A DNA stretch of 64,000 nucleotides from assembly GCF_003664125.1 (NCBI RefSeq), contig NZ_RCCP01000001.1:1116001-1180000 (forward strand), in the 5' to 3' direction. The translations under genes were made by a program, and so were the position numbers. How positions within the stretch are numbered: position 1 is the first letter of the stretch; the number at the start of each line of letters is the position of its first letter. Source of the stretch: Planococcus citreus (lineage in GTDB: Bacteria > Bacillota > Bacilli > Bacillales_A > Planococcaceae). Below, piece by piece: positions 1 to 8,774 of the stretch. The notes under the pieces are model-generated. The model saw nothing but the letters and a program-made list of their open reading frames with translations. It made no database searches and had not been told where the DNA came from.

Positions 1-201
1 GTAGCGATGGGCGAGAAAATGGGCTTAAGCGAAGAGCGCATCGCGCAGCTAGCATCTAAAGTAGCTGACTATCTTTCGAAAAAAGAAGATCCGAAAAATA
101 GCGAAGAGTATCTATTGCAGCGCTTATGGCAAGTAGGCGATAAAGAAGAGCAGCACATGCTTGCACATATGCTAGTCAAATTAGCAAAAGAACAAAACTG
201 A
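1..201 (+). CDS. DUF3243 (YmfJ-like) protein, 5' end outside window
   Basis: Open from the first base. The ATG at 7 is probably internal, because relatives such as Bacillus YmfJ carry about 20 more residues before the part seen here. The visible part shows the family pattern: an acidic-basic helix, then DPKNSEE, a Leu-Trp, EEQH and a closing MLVKL. It is a small soluble helical protein of unknown role. A strong hairpin terminator follows directly. The family call is from memory of the sequence pattern, and no function can be inferred. Confidence 0.75.
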   Translation, partial: VAMGEKMGLSEERIAQLASKVADYLSKKEDPKNSEEYLLQRLWQVGDKEEQHMLAHMLVKLAKEQN

Positions 202-208
202 TCACGCA

Positions 209-241
209 AAAAGCCTGAGCTTAACCGCTCAGGCTTTTTTT
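209..241. terminator. bidirectional terminator between DUF3243 gene and MFS gene
   Basis: A GC-rich inverted repeat (GCCTGAGC / GCTCAGGC, 6-base loop) is flanked by A5 on the left and T7 on the right. It can end both convergent transcripts. Its right edge touches the stop codon of the minus-strand MFS gene. Confidence 0.9.
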
Positions 242-1514
242 ATGTGTTCGCAACCGCTCTTTTTTCATATAAATGGAACATCCATAGATAAACGAAGCCG
301 CTCAATACCGCAAATGTACCGAGGATGATAAAGGTCCAGCCGAACCCAAACCAAGCGGTCATCGGGATCGAAATCGGCGCAATCATCCGCCCGATTGTAT
401 AGCGCAGGCTCGCCGCAGCGAAATACTGGCCGCGCATCGATTCGGGGGCTAGTTTAGAAATGAAGCTTTGCTGCAGCCCCACAATCATCAATTCAGCGAA
501 TGTGAAGACCGCCATCGCCACGAAGAATATCCAAAACCACGAAGTCATCGGGAAAATCGCCATCGATAAGCCGAACAACATGGCCGAGAAGAAGAACACC
601 CACTTCTCTGGGAACTTGGTCATCCACCTTGTGATGACAACTGTCAGAAGTGCCACAATCAAGCCATTTTCCGCAAGCAATATGCCGAAAGAAGTTTCTC
701 CGGTCACGGACCATTCACGCCCCAGAAAATCGAGAATCGTTTGGCGGTCGATCGTCTCCTTCAAATAAACCGGAATGACAAGATCCAACTGCATGAAGGT
801 CTGCGCCCCCAAAACACCAGCAACGACAAATAGCAAAAAGACACGGTCTTTCAAGATGATGCCGTAATCTTTCACTTGCGAAAGCACTGCCCCTCTCCAG
901 CCAGTCGCATCCCCCTCTTTCCATTTTTCCATCACTGCAGCCGATAAGGTTTCTTCCGTGTAGAGGCGCAATAATAGCCCGAGCAGCATCGAAATGACGG
1001 CCACTGCCAGCAGCAATTCGAAACGGTAAGAGAAGAACAGCACGGCGCCGAATAGGGGACCGATAACGACGGCAATATTCAAAGTCGTGTAAAAGACCGC
1101 GAATACATCGCTCCGGTATTTTTCCGGAATGACGTCTGCAATCATCGCCTGGCTCGCTGGCCAGTACAAGGAGCCGCACATGCCGGCCAGCGTGAACGCT
1201 ACGAAACTGAGTTCCGGGGAACTGAGCCACGGCGAGTTTGCCATAGCGAACAGCAAGAACGCAAAACCTTGTGCCACAGCAGCGGACACGAGCATTCGCT
1301 TGCGCCCGAAACGGTCAGCAAAATAGCCGCCAAATAAATTGGCAGCTACGGAAAACATTTGGGAGACGATCAGCAAAAGACCCGCCAGCCCTTTCCCGAA
1401 CTCTTCCGCGAAATAAATCGCCAAGAATGGGAACACCATCCAAAAACTTGTATTCATGAAAAACTCGCCTACCAGCCGGACTTTCAGGCTGCGGTTCCAA
1501 TCCCTGATCTTCAT
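240..1514 (-). CDS. MFS transporter (drug/metabolite efflux type)
   Basis: A 424-residue hydrophobic protein with about 12 predicted membrane segments, the usual length for the major facilitator superfamily. The loop after segment 2 carries the MFS signature GGYFADRFGRKRM (motif A), which supports proton-coupled transport at the cytoplasmic membrane. The substrate cannot be read from sequence; exporters of this shape often expel drugs or sugars. It lies 31 bp downstream of the helicase gene with no terminator between, so the two are probably co-transcribed. GAGGC sits 7 nt before the ATG. Confidence 0.85.
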   Translation of the reverse strand: MKIRDWNRSLKVRLVGEFFMNTSFWMVFPFLAIYFAEEFGKGLAGLLLIVSQMFSVAANLFGGYFADRFGRKRMLVSAAVAQGFAFLLFAMANSPWLSSPELSFVAFTLAGMCGSLYWPASQAMIADVIPEKYRSDVFAVFYTTLNIAVVIGPLFGAVLFFSYRFELLLAVAVISMLLGLLLRLYTEETLSAAVMEKWKEGDATGWRGAVLSQVKDYGIILKDRVFLLFVVAGVLGAQTFMQLDLVIPVYLKETIDRQTILDFLGREWSVTGETSFGILLAENGLIVALLTVVITRWMTKFPEKWVFFFSAMLFGLSMAIFPMTSWFWIFFVAMAVFTFAELMIVGLQQSFISKLAPESMRGQYFAAASLRYTIGRMIAPISIPMTAWFGFGWTFIILGTFAVLSGFVYLWMFHLYEKRAVANT

Positions 1515-1545
1515 CTATAATGCCTCGCTTCTGCGTCTGTTTTTC

Positions 1546-3675
1546 TTATGCCAGTTCGAGCAATTGATATTGCAGGCAAATTTCCAGTAGAAACTCTTTA
1601 TGTTCTTTGGCAAACTGGATGCCGATTTTCTCGTCGTCCAAATCCGTTATACGGCCATTTCCGAAGACGCGGTGGCATATATTCGCCCCCACCCGCAATT
1701 CCTCAACAGAACGGACTGCATCGGGATTATCCGGTACAGTAATTTTTGCTTTCGGCGCTTTTGGCGAAGACGGTTTGGCGACTGCCGCCTGCTTCATTTT
1801 CGGCAAGGCGATGCGCCGCACTTCTTCCACGAAACGCGATTCCTTGTCGTAACTGAGCAATTCCAGATGGCGTTTCGCCCGTGTCATGCCAACATAGAAC
1901 AAGCGCCTTGCTTCCTCCAGCAAAGCAGGATCATCGGCGTCTTCTTCTGTTGGCACAATCCCTTCCACCAAATCGATCAAATAGACCCGGTCAAACTCCA
2001 AGCCTTTAGAGCTGTGCAGCGTGGACAAAGTCAGCATATCATCGGTCTTTTCCGTCTTCGCCTGTTTCGTCACTTCCTCCAGTTGTTTCAAGCGTTTCGC
2101 AAAATCCATCATCGTTGGAAGCGGTTCGGCAATTTGTTCGAGCGTGCTGAGAATCTGCTGTAAATAATCGAGTTTCATGCCGAATTTCTCCGCGCGGCTT
2201 TTGAGCATCTGGTCATAGCCCATATCGCGACGGATGGCCTGGATTACTTTCAAAGGCGGCATGTCTTTTAACAGGTCCATCGACTTCCGCTGTTCCGCGA
2301 TGATCCGAAGCTGGTAATCCTTCATGGTGATGGCCAAGGTGATTTCTTCAAACGCATGCTGCTTTGTCGGCTGCATCCGCCCCAATTGCTTGAGCTGGGA
2401 GGCGGACCAATAGGCGTTCGTCTTCGAAGCAATCTTGGAATATAGATCCACCCGTTCTGGACGCAGGCTGAAACGCATGAAATTTAGTATGTCCTGGACA
2501 ATCCAATGGCTGAAAAAGCGGTTGTCCGCATCTTTCATATAGAAAGGAATGCCAAGGCGGTCCAGCTCATCCATCAATAAAGTTGAAGAAGAGTTGTTGC
2601 GGTACAAAATCGCAACCTTTCCATATTCCTCAAGAGCTGAAAGTTCTTTTAACAAATACTTTAACTGAGCTTCTTGCAAGGCAAGGCGCCGGATGACGAT
2701 CGGCCCGCCTTCTGGCCTGTCGGTGAACATGTTTTTATCATGGCGCAATTTATTCGCTTTGATGAATTGATTGGCTGTACTGACGATGGTGCCGGATGAG
2801 CGGTAATTGCGCTCCATTTTCATGATATAGGCATCCGGGTACACCTGGCGGAACTTGAGCAGATAGCTCGGCTCCGCCGCCCGCCACGTATAAATGGACT
2901 GATCGTCATCCGCCACGACGCATAAATTGCGATGGCTTTCGACCAGCTTTTCAACGATGGCATGCTGGACCATGGAGGTGTCTTGGCTTTCATCCGTCAT
3001 GACATAGTCCCAGCGTTGCTGGTATTTCGACAACAGCTTGCGGTCTGTATTCAATGCTTCAAAAGCGATCGTCAGCATATCATCGAAATCCACGAGCCGC
3101 GGTTCATGATTTTCTTTGAATTCTTCATAAATCGTCAAAATATCGATGGCGCCCGGGAATGGCTCATCAAGTGTCTTCCATTTTCTCTTCGGCACCATCT
3201 TGTTTTTCACGAAACTGATGAACGACACCAATTCTTCCAATTGATCATCAGTGATCGGCTCGTCGTTTTCACGGGCGTAAATGTCTTTCAGCAGGCGTTT
3301 TTTATTGAGGCGGTTCGAATCGCCCCCTTCGATCATGATGTAGTCATCTGCCGATAGATAGTCGCGCGTGATTTGAAAAGCCAAGCTATGTATCGTGGAA
3401 AAATCCACCGGCGCAAGGCCGGGAAAGAACCGCGCGTAGCGTTCTAGCATATCGGTCGCCGATGCTTTGCTGAAGGTAATCGCTTTGATGCGCTTCGGCT
3501 GGACGGATTTTTCCTCGATCAAATAGCCGATTCTCATGATCATCGTCGTCGTTTTACCAGAACCGGGGCATGCAAGAAGCAATAACGGCCCTTCTGTCTT
3601 GGTCACCGCTTTTTTCTGTATTTTATTCAGCTCGACACCGAGCTCTTGTTTTTTCCGTTCAAAAAAATCACTCAT
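1546..3675 (-). CDS. UvrD/PcrA-like superfamily 1 DNA helicase
   Basis: A 709-residue ATP-dependent 3'-5' helicase. Motifs in order: Walker A ACPGSGKTTT near residue 35, motif II DESQD, motif III VVADDDQSIYTWRAA, RNYRSS (motif IV), TLHSSKGLEFD (motif V) and FYVGMTRAK (motif VI). The C-terminal ~50 residues (GANICHRVFGNGRITDLDD) resemble the Tudor-like RNA-polymerase-binding tail of PcrA. The ATG at 3675 was chosen because AAGGAG lies 7 nt upstream; an in-frame extension to 3720 has no such site. It is shorter than PcrA and more like a YjcD-type paralogue. A role in repair or replication-transcription conflict is inferred. Confidence 0.88.
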   Translation of the reverse strand: MSDFFERKKQELGVELNKIQKKAVTKTEGPLLLLACPGSGKTTTMIMRIGYLIEEKSVQPKRIKAITFSKASATDMLERYARFFPGLAPVDFSTIHSLAFQITRDYLSADDYIMIEGGDSNRLNKKRLLKDIYARENDEPITDDQLEELVSFISFVKNKMVPKRKWKTLDEPFPGAIDILTIYEEFKENHEPRLVDFDDMLTIAFEALNTDRKLLSKYQQRWDYVMTDESQDTSMVQHAIVEKLVESHRNLCVVADDDQSIYTWRAAEPSYLLKFRQVYPDAYIMKMERNYRSSGTIVSTANQFIKANKLRHDKNMFTDRPEGGPIVIRRLALQEAQLKYLLKELSALEEYGKVAILYRNNSSSTLLMDELDRLGIPFYMKDADNRFFSHWIVQDILNFMRFSLRPERVDLYSKIASKTNAYWSASQLKQLGRMQPTKQHAFEEITLAITMKDYQLRIIAEQRKSMDLLKDMPPLKVIQAIRRDMGYDQMLKSRAEKFGMKLDYLQQILSTLEQIAEPLPTMMDFAKRLKQLEEVTKQAKTEKTDDMLTLSTLHSSKGLEFDRVYLIDLVEGIVPTEEDADDPALLEEARRLFYVGMTRAKRHLELLSYDKESRFVEEVRRIALPKMKQAAVAKPSSPKAPKAKITVPDNPDAVRSVEELRVGANICHRVFGNGRITDLDDEKIGIQFAKEHKEFLLEICLQYQLLELA

Positions 3676-3717
3676 GATAGACTCCTTTTTGCGTTGGCAA
3701 TCTCTTTCATAATAGCA

Positions 3718-3748
3718 CAAAAGCAGGCCTATTTAAGCGGCCTGCTTT
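3718..3748 (-). terminator. terminator downstream of ywbE operon
   Basis: Nine-bp perfect stem AAGCAGGCC / GGCCTGCTT with a 9-nt loop, followed on the minus strand by TTTTG. It separates the ywbE-small-protein unit from the helicase gene. Confidence 0.85.
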
Positions 3749-3752
3749 TCAT

Positions 3753-3926
3753 TCAAATAAAATTGCGTTCCTGGGGTTTCGCGGGGTCGCCTGTTCGGCG
3801 CTTGTCCTTTCGCGTGGCCAAATCTTCATGGACACGCTCTTTTTCGTCCTGTTCTTTGCTCGTGCGGTTCGCCCCGATTCTCCTCGGGTCAGATGATTGC
3901 AGATCGTCGTTCTTTTGGTCGCTCAT
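3753..3926 (-). CDS. small hydrophilic protein, 57 aa, unknown
   Basis: An ATG preceded by AAAGGATGG opens a 57-codon frame that begins MSDQKNDDLQSSDPRRIG and ends PAKPQERNFI. The product is highly charged and probably disordered: Arg, Lys, Asp and Glu dominate, with no membrane segment or Cys. It starts 15 bp after the ywbE stop and ends just before a strong terminator, so it is the last gene of the ywbE operon. It resembles in composition the 62-residue product at 16596-16784. I do not recognise a family. Confidence 0.65.
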   Translation of the reverse strand: MSDQKNDDLQSSDPRRIGANRTSKEQDEKERVHEDLATRKDKRRTGDPAKPQERNFI

Positions 3927-3941
3927 GCAAATCCCATCCTT

Positions 3942-4142
3942 TCACTTGCCGTTTAGAATTTCACAGACGCGGCCGACTTGCCCGTCCTCCAGGCGCACTT
4001 TAATGCCGTGAGGATGCGTCGCTGAATTCGTCAATAGATCCTTGACGACGCCTTTCGTTTTCTTGCCGGTCCGCTGGTCTTTTTTCAAGATCACGTTCAC
4101 TTCAAGCCCAGGCTTTACATCGCTTCTTTTTTTCCCGTCCAT
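3942..4142 (-). CDS. ywbE: YwbE family protein (DUF2196)
   Basis: A 66-residue basic protein matching the YwbE/DUF2196 family: KPGLEVNVILKKDQRTGK near the N-terminus, then LTNS..HPHGIKVRLEDGQVGRV. The fold resembles a small SH3/KOW-like beta barrel and the cellular role is unknown. The ATG at 4142 was chosen because GGAGGG lies 6 nt upstream; the ATG two codons earlier overlaps the ribosome site. A sigma-A promoter lies 25-53 bp upstream, and the 57-residue gene follows in the same unit. Confidence 0.85.
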   Translation of the reverse strand: MDGKKRSDVKPGLEVNVILKKDQRTGKKTKGVVKDLLTNSATHPHGIKVRLEDGQVGRVCEILNGK

Positions 4143-4166
4143 TTTCATCCCTCCAAGCTTGTTTCC

Positions 4167-4195
4167 ATTATAATCGAATTGCGCCGTGCATACAA
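4167..4195 (-). promoter_or_regulatory. sigma-A promoter of ywbE
   Basis: On the minus strand TTGTAT, 17 bp, TATAAT, with the transcription start expected about 15 bp before the ribosome site. The -35 overlaps the T-run of the ysnF terminator, so the two units are packed without spacer. Confidence 0.75.
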
Positions 4196-4219
4196 AAAAG
4201 CGAAGGGTTTCCCCTCCGC
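4193..4219 (-). terminator. terminator of ysnF-like gene
   Basis: On the minus strand an 8-bp stem GCGGAGGG / CCCTTCGC (one G-U) with a GAAA loop, followed by TTTTTTG, just past the stop codon of the stress protein gene. Confidence 0.85.
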
Positions 4220-4235
4220 TTATCATTCTTGCTTT

Positions 4236-5360
4236 TTATAGTCTATCGCGGTCTGTACGGTCTTTACGGTCAAACTCGTCTTCTTCGACTAAGTCGCCGT
4301 CTTTGTGGATGTCGGCTTCTTCTTTGCGAACTGTTTCGCTGACATGCTCTGTATCCTGTACTTTGTTTTTGCCGATGGAGATTTCTTCGGACACTACGTC
4401 TTTCTTCGTGACATCGACGCGTTCTTCAGAAACCGGAACGTGAATATCTTCGCCTTCCGTATAGTTATGCGTGCCAGTTGTATCTTCTTCGTTCACTGGG
4501 CGGCGCTCAACGTATACTTCTTCGCGTTCAACCGGCACTTCAAGTGATTGCTCTTCCTCGACGACATGCTTATCGACATGCACCTCGCCTGTTTGAACGC
4601 GTTCTTTATTGACTTGCAAACGCTCTTCATGCAAACGCAGGCGCTCTTCTTCAGATCCTGCACGGTCTAGGTCACGGTCGATATCTTCAACTGTGCGGTT
4701 GCGATTTGTCGTTTCATCATTGAAGTCCGAAGTCGCACGATGAGTGCCTGTCGCATGGGCATCGTTTGTCGTACCGTCATCAGCTCCAAGCCCGAACCCA
4801 GTGCCGCGTTCTTTGTCGACACCTGCAGTTTCAGAGCCCAGTGCATCGCGCTCCGTGTTGTACGCTACATCGTTTTCATCATTGGTATCGACAGTCAAAC
4901 CATCGCGTGCCACAGCCGAGTTGTCGACTTTTCTCTGGCTAGTCGTGCTATCGACAGTCCCTGAGCTTTCCGTGCTGTCGACATTGCCGTAGCTCGTATT
5001 ATCGTATGGCGCTGCTCCTTCATAGTTCGCGCCGAATTCACGGTCAACGAACAAGAGGATCTTGCCGTTTTGTACATCGTTGTAATAGCGGTCTGCTTCT
5101 GCTTCGTCTACACCCATATTGGAGAAGGCTTCACGAGTTGGTTCATTACCGGATAGGAAGCCCATGAATTTATCCATCCAATTACCTTCGGATGATTTGT
5201 AATCCACGTCAGTGCGTCCGCGTACCATTGAGATCTGGTCTTCGTTGCGGGCCATCACATACATGTCTTCTTCACGTGAGCCTTGCGCTTTCATGTCTTC
5301 GATCTTTTTCAATACTTCTGTTTCTGTGTCGAATGTTCCCATGAATTTATTGTTAGCCAT
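4236..5360 (-). CDS. YsnF-like general stress protein (DUF2382)
   Basis: A 374-residue, very acidic, hydrophilic protein. Residues ~5-110 form the general-stress-protein-17M/YflT-type domain (NNKFMGTFDTETEVLKKI, then VRGRTDVDYKS and a VDREFGANY end). A low-complexity Thr/Asp-rich linker follows. Residues ~225-345 carry the DUF2382 repeats, with LRLHEERLQVNKERVQTGEV and a second half VPVSEERVDVTKKDVV. This matches Bacillus YsnF, a sigma-B general stress protein of unknown mechanism. ATG 5360 has GGAGG 7-8 nt upstream. A sigma-B-type promoter 51-75 bp upstream agrees with the family. Confidence 0.88.
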   Translation of the reverse strand: MANNKFMGTFDTETEVLKKIEDMKAQGSREEDMYVMARNEDQISMVRGRTDVDYKSSEGNWMDKFMGFLSGNEPTREAFSNMGVDEAEADRYYNDVQNGKILLFVDREFGANYEGAAPYDNTSYGNVDSTESSGTVDSTTSQRKVDNSAVARDGLTVDTNDENDVAYNTERDALGSETAGVDKERGTGFGLGADDGTTNDAHATGTHRATSDFNDETTNRNRTVEDIDRDLDRAGSEEERLRLHEERLQVNKERVQTGEVHVDKHVVEEEQSLEVPVEREEVYVERRPVNEEDTTGTHNYTEGEDIHVPVSEERVDVTKKDVVSEEISIGKNKVQDTEHVSETVRKEEADIHKDGDLVEEDEFDRKDRTDRDRL

Positions 5361-5410
5361 TTCAAATTCCTCCATTTTTTTGAGAAGTTTTTTGCTTTCT
5401 AGTCTTGAAA

Positions 5411-5435
5411 TTACCCCTCAGGTATGTTATTAAAC
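5411..5435 (-). promoter_or_regulatory. sigma-B promoter of ysnF-like gene
   Basis: On the minus strand GTTTAA, 13 bp, GGGTAA, against the Bacillus sigma-B consensus GTTTAA-N12-15-GGGWAW. It is placed 51 bp before the start codon of a known general-stress family. Confidence 0.85.
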
Positions 5436-5483
5436 ATTATCAGTTTGAAATGTGCCAAAATACTACTTTTCCACCATATTTTA

Positions 5484-7532
5484 TCAAACTTCTCGATTCC
5501 AATGGCGGTGTGCGGCGATTGCCTCGATAAAGCTATCTGCGAAACCTTTCATGGAATCGCCTGTAACAACGCCCGGCTCTCCGGTATAACCATTGGCATC
5601 CAGCCACTTTTTGCCTTCATGCGTCGCGCCGATCGGCTTGAAATGCCCGAATGCTTCCGTTACATAATAGGCAGCGTTACGTGCAAATTTCTTGCTGACA
5701 TCCGGCCCACCCACTGCATAGATGGCATCGAACAATACTGGGTCTGCAGTCGTGAAGGTATGGTCGATTTTCACTTGTTTGCCGTTTCCAGCGTCCAACT
5801 TGCCTTGCTGTTCGCTGATGATCTCGTATTGAAGGCCTTTTGACTCGAGCTGGTCCAGCACTTCCATGACTTCCTTGCCGTTGAAGTCAGGTGCCACGAT
5901 AACGCCGACTTTACGCGTCTTCGCGGATTTCACCGTATTTTCCTGGCTCAATGCCGGTGATTTTTTGCTGGTGTCAGTAGTACCGGTCTGTGGAGCTTTA
6001 ACGCCGATATTGCCGGCAATTTCCTGTGCTAGCTTGAGATTGACGTTTGCATACATATCCACGACTTGCTGGCGGATATCGATGCTATCGCATTTGCCCA
6101 GCTCGAAGCTGAACGCTTCAATGATATGCTGTTGTTCGGCATCGCTCATGCTGTTCCAGAACATAGTTGCTTGCGAGAAGTGGTCCTTAAAGCTATCGCT
6201 GCGCTTGCGCACTTTGCGGCCTTCAACTTTCTCCTGGTAATGGACATATCCGCCGTCCGCTTCGCTGACAGGTGCCGGCGTATGGTTGGTGAAGGAACTC
6301 TTCTGATATGAAACTTTTCCTTTATTGATCGTCTGGCGGCCATAGCCATCGCGCTGGTTGTTATGGAACGGGCAAACGGCGCGGTTAATCGGCAGTTCAT
6401 GGAAATTCGGCCCGCCCAGGCGAATCAATTGCGTATCTGTATAGGAGAATAAACGGCCTTGGAGAAGTGGGTCATTCGAGAAATCGATCCCCGGCACTAC
6501 ATGGCCTGGATGAAATGCCACTTGCTCGGTCTCCGCAAATACGTTGTCAACATTGCGGTTCAATGTCATCTTGCCGACGATGTGGATCGGAATCTCTTCT
6601 TGTGGCCACATTTTTGTCGCATCGAGCAAGTCAAAATCGAATTTGTGCTCGTCTTCTTCCGGCACGATCTGGACGCCCAGTTCGTATTCCGGATAATCAC
6701 CGTTTTCAATGGCTTCGTGCAAATCTGCCCGGTGGAAGTCGGGGTTTTTCCCGTTTATTTTTTGAGCCTCATCCCATACGACTGAGTGAACTCCTAGCGT
6801 CGATTTCCAATTGAATTTTACGAAATGGGATTTTCCTTCCGCATTGACGAAGCGGAATGCATGGACCCCGAATCCGTCCATCGTCCGGAAGCTTCTTGGG
6901 ATGGCACGGTCAGACATCGTCCACATGACCATATGGGCCGATTCCTGGTTGTTCGCGACAAAATCCCAGAACGTATCGTGTGCTGTTGCCGCTTGCGGAA
7001 TCTCGTTATGCGGTTCCGGTTTAATCGCATGGACCAAATCAGGGAACTTGATGGCATCCTGGATGAAGAATACCGGGATATTATTGCCGACTAAGTCGTA
7101 ATTGCCTTCCTCGGTATAGAATTTCGTTGAAAATCCGCGTGCGTCCCGCGCTAACTCCCCTGAGCCCCGCGAGCCAGCTACTGTGGAAAAACGGACGAAG
7201 ACCGGGGTTTTTTTGCCTTTTTTCGACAGGAATTTTGCTTTCGTCAAATGTTCAAGCGAATCATAGGCTTCGAATTCACCGTGAGCTGCAAAACCACGTG
7301 CATGGACCACGCGCTCAGGAATGCGCTCATGGTCGAAATGGGTCATTTTTTCACGGAAATGAAAATCTTCCATCAAAGTCGGCCCGCGCTCCCCCGCTTT
7401 TAAGGAAAATTCGTCCTCCGATAATTTCAAGCCTTGGTTTGTCGTCAAATCTTTACCGCTGTCATCTGACCGGAATTGTTCCAATTGTTCGTTCTTGCTG
7501 TTTTCATCGACTTTCTTCGGATCTTGTGCCAT
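5484..7532 (-). CDS. katE: large-subunit monofunctional heme catalase with C-terminal GATase-like domain
   Basis: A 682-residue clade-2 catalase (HPII/KatE type) that converts H2O2 to water and oxygen in the cytoplasm. Catalytic His is in RVVHARGFAAHG and catalytic Asn in NNIPVFFIQDAIKFPD; the proximal heme ligand motif is RLFSYTDTQ. The last ~155 residues, from KVGVIVAPDFNGKEV on, form the DJ-1/PfpI-like flavodoxin fold typical of large catalases. ATG 7532 has GAGGAG 7 nt upstream; an earlier in-frame start lacks this. A sigma-B-type promoter lies upstream, as for Bacillus KatE. Confidence 0.93.
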   Translation of the reverse strand: MAQDPKKVDENSKNEQLEQFRSDDSGKDLTTNQGLKLSEDEFSLKAGERGPTLMEDFHFREKMTHFDHERIPERVVHARGFAAHGEFEAYDSLEHLTKAKFLSKKGKKTPVFVRFSTVAGSRGSGELARDARGFSTKFYTEEGNYDLVGNNIPVFFIQDAIKFPDLVHAIKPEPHNEIPQAATAHDTFWDFVANNQESAHMVMWTMSDRAIPRSFRTMDGFGVHAFRFVNAEGKSHFVKFNWKSTLGVHSVVWDEAQKINGKNPDFHRADLHEAIENGDYPEYELGVQIVPEEDEHKFDFDLLDATKMWPQEEIPIHIVGKMTLNRNVDNVFAETEQVAFHPGHVVPGIDFSNDPLLQGRLFSYTDTQLIRLGGPNFHELPINRAVCPFHNNQRDGYGRQTINKGKVSYQKSSFTNHTPAPVSEADGGYVHYQEKVEGRKVRKRSDSFKDHFSQATMFWNSMSDAEQQHIIEAFSFELGKCDSIDIRQQVVDMYANVNLKLAQEIAGNIGVKAPQTGTTDTSKKSPALSQENTVKSAKTRKVGVIVAPDFNGKEVMEVLDQLESKGLQYEIISEQQGKLDAGNGKQVKIDHTFTTADPVLFDAIYAVGGPDVSKKFARNAAYYVTEAFGHFKPIGATHEGKKWLDANGYTGEPGVVTGDSMKGFADSFIEAIAAHRHWNREV

Positions 7533-7573
7533 TTTTCCACTCCTCATCTATTTATGTATTGCTTAGTCTTTCT

Positions 7574-7598
7574 GTACCCCCTCACCATGACCGGAAAC
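7574..7598 (-). promoter_or_regulatory. sigma-B promoter of catalase gene
   Basis: On the minus strand GTTTCC, 13 bp, GGGTAC. The -35 GTTT core and -10 GGGTA core fit sigma-B, and the start codon is 42 bp downstream. Confidence 0.75.
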
Positions 7599-7630
7599 AA
7601 ATAAATAGAAAAATCGAAAAAAACTATGAA

Positions 7631-7665
7631 AAAAGGCCTTGCAGTGAGGTGATTTCACTGCAAGG
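7631..7665 (-). terminator. terminator of glutaminase gene
   Basis: Eleven-bp perfect stem CCTTGCAGTGA / TCACTGCAAGG with a 7-nt loop and a T6 run on the minus strand, 25 bp past the glutaminase stop. Confidence 0.9.
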
Positions 7666-7689
7666 CTCTGCTTAATCTTGGCATTTTTA

Positions 7690-8655
7690 TCAAAAAATAC
7701 TTAAATCCCATTCTTTTGAAATTTGGCGAAGCATCATCGTTCCGGCAGCGCTGTTTCCTTGCACATCAATTGCCGGACCATAAACGCCGATACCTGCCCC
7801 TGCACGGAATTCATAGGTTTGTGAGTGAAGTTTCGGCGGTACGGCTGCCATGATACCGCCTGAGACACCGCTTTTCGCCGGGATGCCGACATGCGCCGCG
7901 AAATTCCCGGATGAATTGTACATGCCGCAAGTGACCATCAACACTTTCGTCACTTGTGCGATTTCTTCGGAAAAATGCTTCACTTTCGTAATCGGGTTGT
8001 AACCGTCGTAAGCGAGGATCAAGCCCAGAAGTGCCAAGTCTTTCACTGACACTTTGATGGCGCATTGACTAATGTAGATATCTAGCGCTTCTTCCACTTC
8101 GAGTTCGAGGAAGTTCGCTTCCTTCAAATAATAAGCGAGTGCCCGGTTGCGGTGCGACGTGGCCCATTCCGAATCGTAAACTTCCTTGTCGATTTCGATT
8201 GGGTGCCCAAGCAGCTCTTCCAGGAAGCCTTTCAAAAACTCAAATTTCTTTTGCGCATTCCGCCCTGGGAGCAGCGATGAGATCGTAATGGCCCCTGCAT
8301 TGATGAACGGGTTGAATGGCTTATTCGGCCGGTGGATTTCAAACGGCACGATGGAATTGAACGCTTCACCCGTCGGCTCAACGTCCACCCGCTCCAATAC
8401 GAAGTCCAAACCATAATGGCAACTTAGCGCCACAAATGTCAGCGCTTTGGATATGCTCTGCAAAGTGAACTCGGTGTCGGTGTCTCCTGCACAATAATAA
8501 TGGCCGTCTTCGTCGATCATGCAGATACCGAGTTTGCCCGGGTCGACTTTACCCAGGGCTGGTATGTACTGGGCCGTGGTGCCGAGAACGGCATGCCCTT
8601 TGTTTTCTTTCACCCAAGCTTCAAGCTGCTCGGTGATGCGCGGATTGTTTTGCAC
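7690..8655 (-). CDS. glsA: glutaminase (L-glutamine amidohydrolase)
   Basis: A serine-dependent glutaminase of the beta-lactamase-like fold, giving glutamate and ammonia in the cytoplasm. The SxxK catalytic pair is in LQSISKALTF (Ser67/Lys70 from the start used here). Further family blocks are GEAFNSIVPFE, NPFINAGAI, KSGVSGGIMA and YGPAIDVQGNSAAG. The GTG at 8655 is preferred because AGGAGG lies 7 nt upstream; the ATG at 8661 almost touches that site. It is a single-gene unit with its own terminator and a promoter covered by a perfect inverted repeat. Confidence 0.92.
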   Translation of the reverse strand: MQNNPRITEQLEAWVKENKGHAVLGTTAQYIPALGKVDPGKLGICMIDEDGHYYCAGDTDTEFTLQSISKALTFVALSCHYGLDFVLERVDVEPTGEAFNSIVPFEIHRPNKPFNPFINAGAITISSLLPGRNAQKKFEFLKGFLEELLGHPIEIDKEVYDSEWATSHRNRALAYYLKEANFLELEVEEALDIYISQCAIKVSVKDLALLGLILAYDGYNPITKVKHFSEEIAQVTKVLMVTCGMYNSSGNFAAHVGIPAKSGVSGGIMAAVPPKLHSQTYEFRAGAGIGVYGPAIDVQGNSAAGTMMLRQISKEWDLSIF

Positions 8656-8684
8656 CGCCATCCCTCCTTCAGTTCGTTTTCATT

Positions 8685-8715
8685 AATCATGACCGAAGCA
8701 TATCATGATTGTCAA
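8685..8715 (-). promoter_or_regulatory. glsA promoter with inverted-repeat operator candidate
   Basis: On the minus strand TTGACA (8710-8715), 18 bp, CATGAT. A perfect inverted repeat AATCATGA-N10-TCATGATT (8685-8710) spans the -10 and spacer, in position for a dimeric repressor. Which regulator binds is unknown. Confidence 0.55.
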
Positions 8716-8741
8716 AGCTTGCGGAACGGAATCGGGCGAAA

Positions 8742-8772
8742 GAAAAAACTCCTCCAGAGTTGGAGGAGTTTT
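8742..8772 (-). terminator. terminator of mhqD-like gene
   Basis: AAACTCCTCCA / TGGAGGAGTTT stem with a 4-nt loop and a T6 run on the minus strand, 3 bp past the hydrolase stop. Confidence 0.9.
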
Positions 8773-8774
8773 GT

